Shown: piece by piece, positions 63,209 through 64,000 of the stretch
Layout: every line of letters begins with the position of its first letter
Position numbering within the stretch: position 1 is the first letter of the stretch
Assembly (NCBI GenBank): GCA_903871465.1
Contig: CAIQHB010000056.1
Location: 62,001 to 126,000 of the forward strand
Reading direction: 5' to 3'
Length of the DNA stretch: 64,000 nucleotides
From: an uncultured Methanosarcinales archaeon
GTDB lineage: Archaea > Halobacteriota > Methanosarcinia > Methanotrichales > Methanotrichaceae
Made by a program: the position numbers and the translations under genes
Notes under the pieces: generated by a model
What the model was told of the DNA's origin: nothing
Databases searched by the model: none
The model's input: only the letters and a program-made list of their open reading frames with translations

Positions 63209-64000
63209 ACATTCTCGCTCGTCTCTCGTAGTAGCCGAGAGGATGGCGAATTTTGCGGCAGAGTTCGTCTTCGCCCGGACAGTTGCCATAGGTGGCCATG
63301 GTGGCACATGCAGGCGGCCGGTATTGGGTTCCGGCGGATCCGGCGATATGCTCTACTTGATAGCGGGTCCTCTCCTGATCGAAGTCAGGGCTGGTGTTGA
63401 AGAGGGCGATCACCTCATCCGGGGACATGTTGATCTGCAAGAGAAAGCTGACCAGGGCAAAACGCGCACTATGGGCCAGGTTCACGCCTTTAGCGACCTC
63501 GGTCAGCATCTTCTTGATGCAGGGCGGAAAGGCTCCCTCTTCCACGGCTCCCAGGTCCACCTTCTGCCGGGCTCTTAATGTCTCCAGTTGCCGGCTGAGG
63601 GGCTTCAGGTATTCTTCCAGGGTCTGGCAGATCTTCTCGTCCACGGGGGTCGGCAGCCCTTTCAAGACCTTCTCCCTGATTACCTCCTCCAGGATACGCT
63701 TCAGCTCAACTTCCGTCACCGTGAGATAGCCCTCGAACAGATCCCGGTTCGTCAGCTTCCATTTTGGGCTATGCATGCGGTGGGCTGCCCGAATATACTC
63801 GGCAAAATAGATCTTCCAGGGTCCGGGGCCCCGAAGATTCAGGCCAAGATCACCCGCCAGCATGGTCAACCCTTCTTTCTCATCTTGCATCCTCCGGAAG
63901 GCCAGCTTTGCCTCAGCCAGAGCATAGCGGCGCAATAGAATAGGATCGTTCAGGCACGAGACCATCACTCTGGCCAGGGGATAGCTGAGCAGCTCCGTGA
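63183..64000 (-). CDS. priL: DNA primase large subunit PriL, 5' end outside window
   Basis: The frame is open through the right edge (TELLSYPLARVMVSCLNDPI and on), so the gene starts beyond 64000. The Met at 63968 is internal. The visible part has the helical N-terminal region and the C-terminal iron-sulfur domain, with cysteines at FPPCIKKM, PPACATMATYGNC and DELCRKI. PriL binds the initiating nucleotides and regulates PriS. Its 3' end overlaps the convergent MoeA gene by 26 bases. Confidence 0.93.
   Translation of the reverse strand, partial: TELLSYPLARVMVSCLNDPILLRRYALAEAKLAFRRMQDEKEGLTMLAGDLGLNLRGPGPWKIYFAEYIRAAHRMHSPKWKLTNRDLFEGYLTVTEVELKRILEEVIREKVLKGLPTPVDEKICQTLEEYLKPLSRQLETLRARQKVDLGAVEEGAFPPCIKKMLTEVAKGVNLAHSARFALVSFLLQINMSPDEVIALFNTSPDFDQERTRYQVEHIAGSAGTQYRPPACATMATYGNCPGEDELCRKIRHPLGYYERRARMFTPAEVHQ

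Noticed and set aside
1..64000. tRNA genes, rRNA genes and CRISPR arrays
   Set aside because: I looked for T-loop-like GGTTCGAATCC patterns and for regularly spaced direct repeats and found none convincing. A covariance tRNA search would be decisive.

Overview
The window reads as a chromosome segment of a methanogenic archaeon, most likely a Methanothrix (Methanosaeta)-type member of the Methanosarcinales. The assignment is an inference. It rests on archaeal replication and translation genes (DnaG-type primase, MCM, PriS/PriL, GINS, TBP, aIF2-alpha, Nop10, eL42, eS27), a DUF1699 protein, a geranylgeranyl-reductase-type lipid enzyme, a MoeA with a C-terminal binding-protein-like domain, TATA boxes about 25-30 nt upstream of several starts, and a large set of secreted proteins of the kind seen in sheathed filamentous methanogens. 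No rRNA, tRNA or CRISPR array was found by eye.

Layout. 1-4.1 kb (minus strand) holds the start of dnaG, nmd3, a DUF424 gene and mcm. 4.2-5.9 kb has a small secreted protein and an AI-2E-type membrane protein. 6.4-22 kb is a DNA double-strand-break repair island. It contains an AddB/AddA-like helicase-nuclease pair, a convergent rad50-mre11 operon, the GC-rich remnant of a second rad50, a geranylgeranyl reductase, two small unknown ORFs, and a ku-DNA ligase pair. The addBA-rad50-mre11 block is visibly AT-richer than its surroundings. The rad50 remnant beside it has the GC-rich codon style of the housekeeping genes, which suggests replacement of a resident system. 22-28.8 kb is metabolic and housekeeping: DUF1699, a core MetE-like protein, threonine synthase, a four-CBS protein, a universal stress protein, an amidohydrolase and the archaeal riboflavin-pathway reductase.

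29-50 kb is an accessory region dominated by exported proteins, interrupted at 34-39 kb by truA, a leuC/hacA-type dehydratase, trpB2 and an ATP-NAD-kinase-like gene. The exported proteins form three interwoven families. (i) Two paralogues of an unknown abundant-looking secreted protein both appear to start at an ACG codon behind a strong Shine-Dalgarno. (ii) Transglutaminase-like proteins share an N-terminal module but have exchanged C-termini (Ser-rich tail, TPR, Ig-like plus Cys-rich). A related TPR-only protein has no catalytic domain. (iii) Proteins share a C-terminal domain built around a 'YP-G ... PGY ... DTPGRH' pattern. Decayed fragments of families ii and iii lie between the genes. 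Two unrelated proteins end in the same Ser-rich tail. A repeated intergenic element of about 240 bp carrying a TATA box, and several dispersed palindromes, also occur here. Together these suggest a rapidly evolving set of cell-surface or sheath components.

50-64 kb returns to core functions: a TspO-like protein, tbp, an ion channel with an unusual selectivity filter, a nitrilase-family hydrolase, priS-GINS, the ribosomal/translation cluster (eL42, eS27, aIF2-alpha, Nop10, PAC2), a TldE/PmbA protein, PRPP synthetase, chorismate synthase, the MoeA fusion, and priL running off the end. Several genes use TTG or GTG starts behind clear ribosome-binding sites. Others (tbp, nitrilase, addB) look leaderless.
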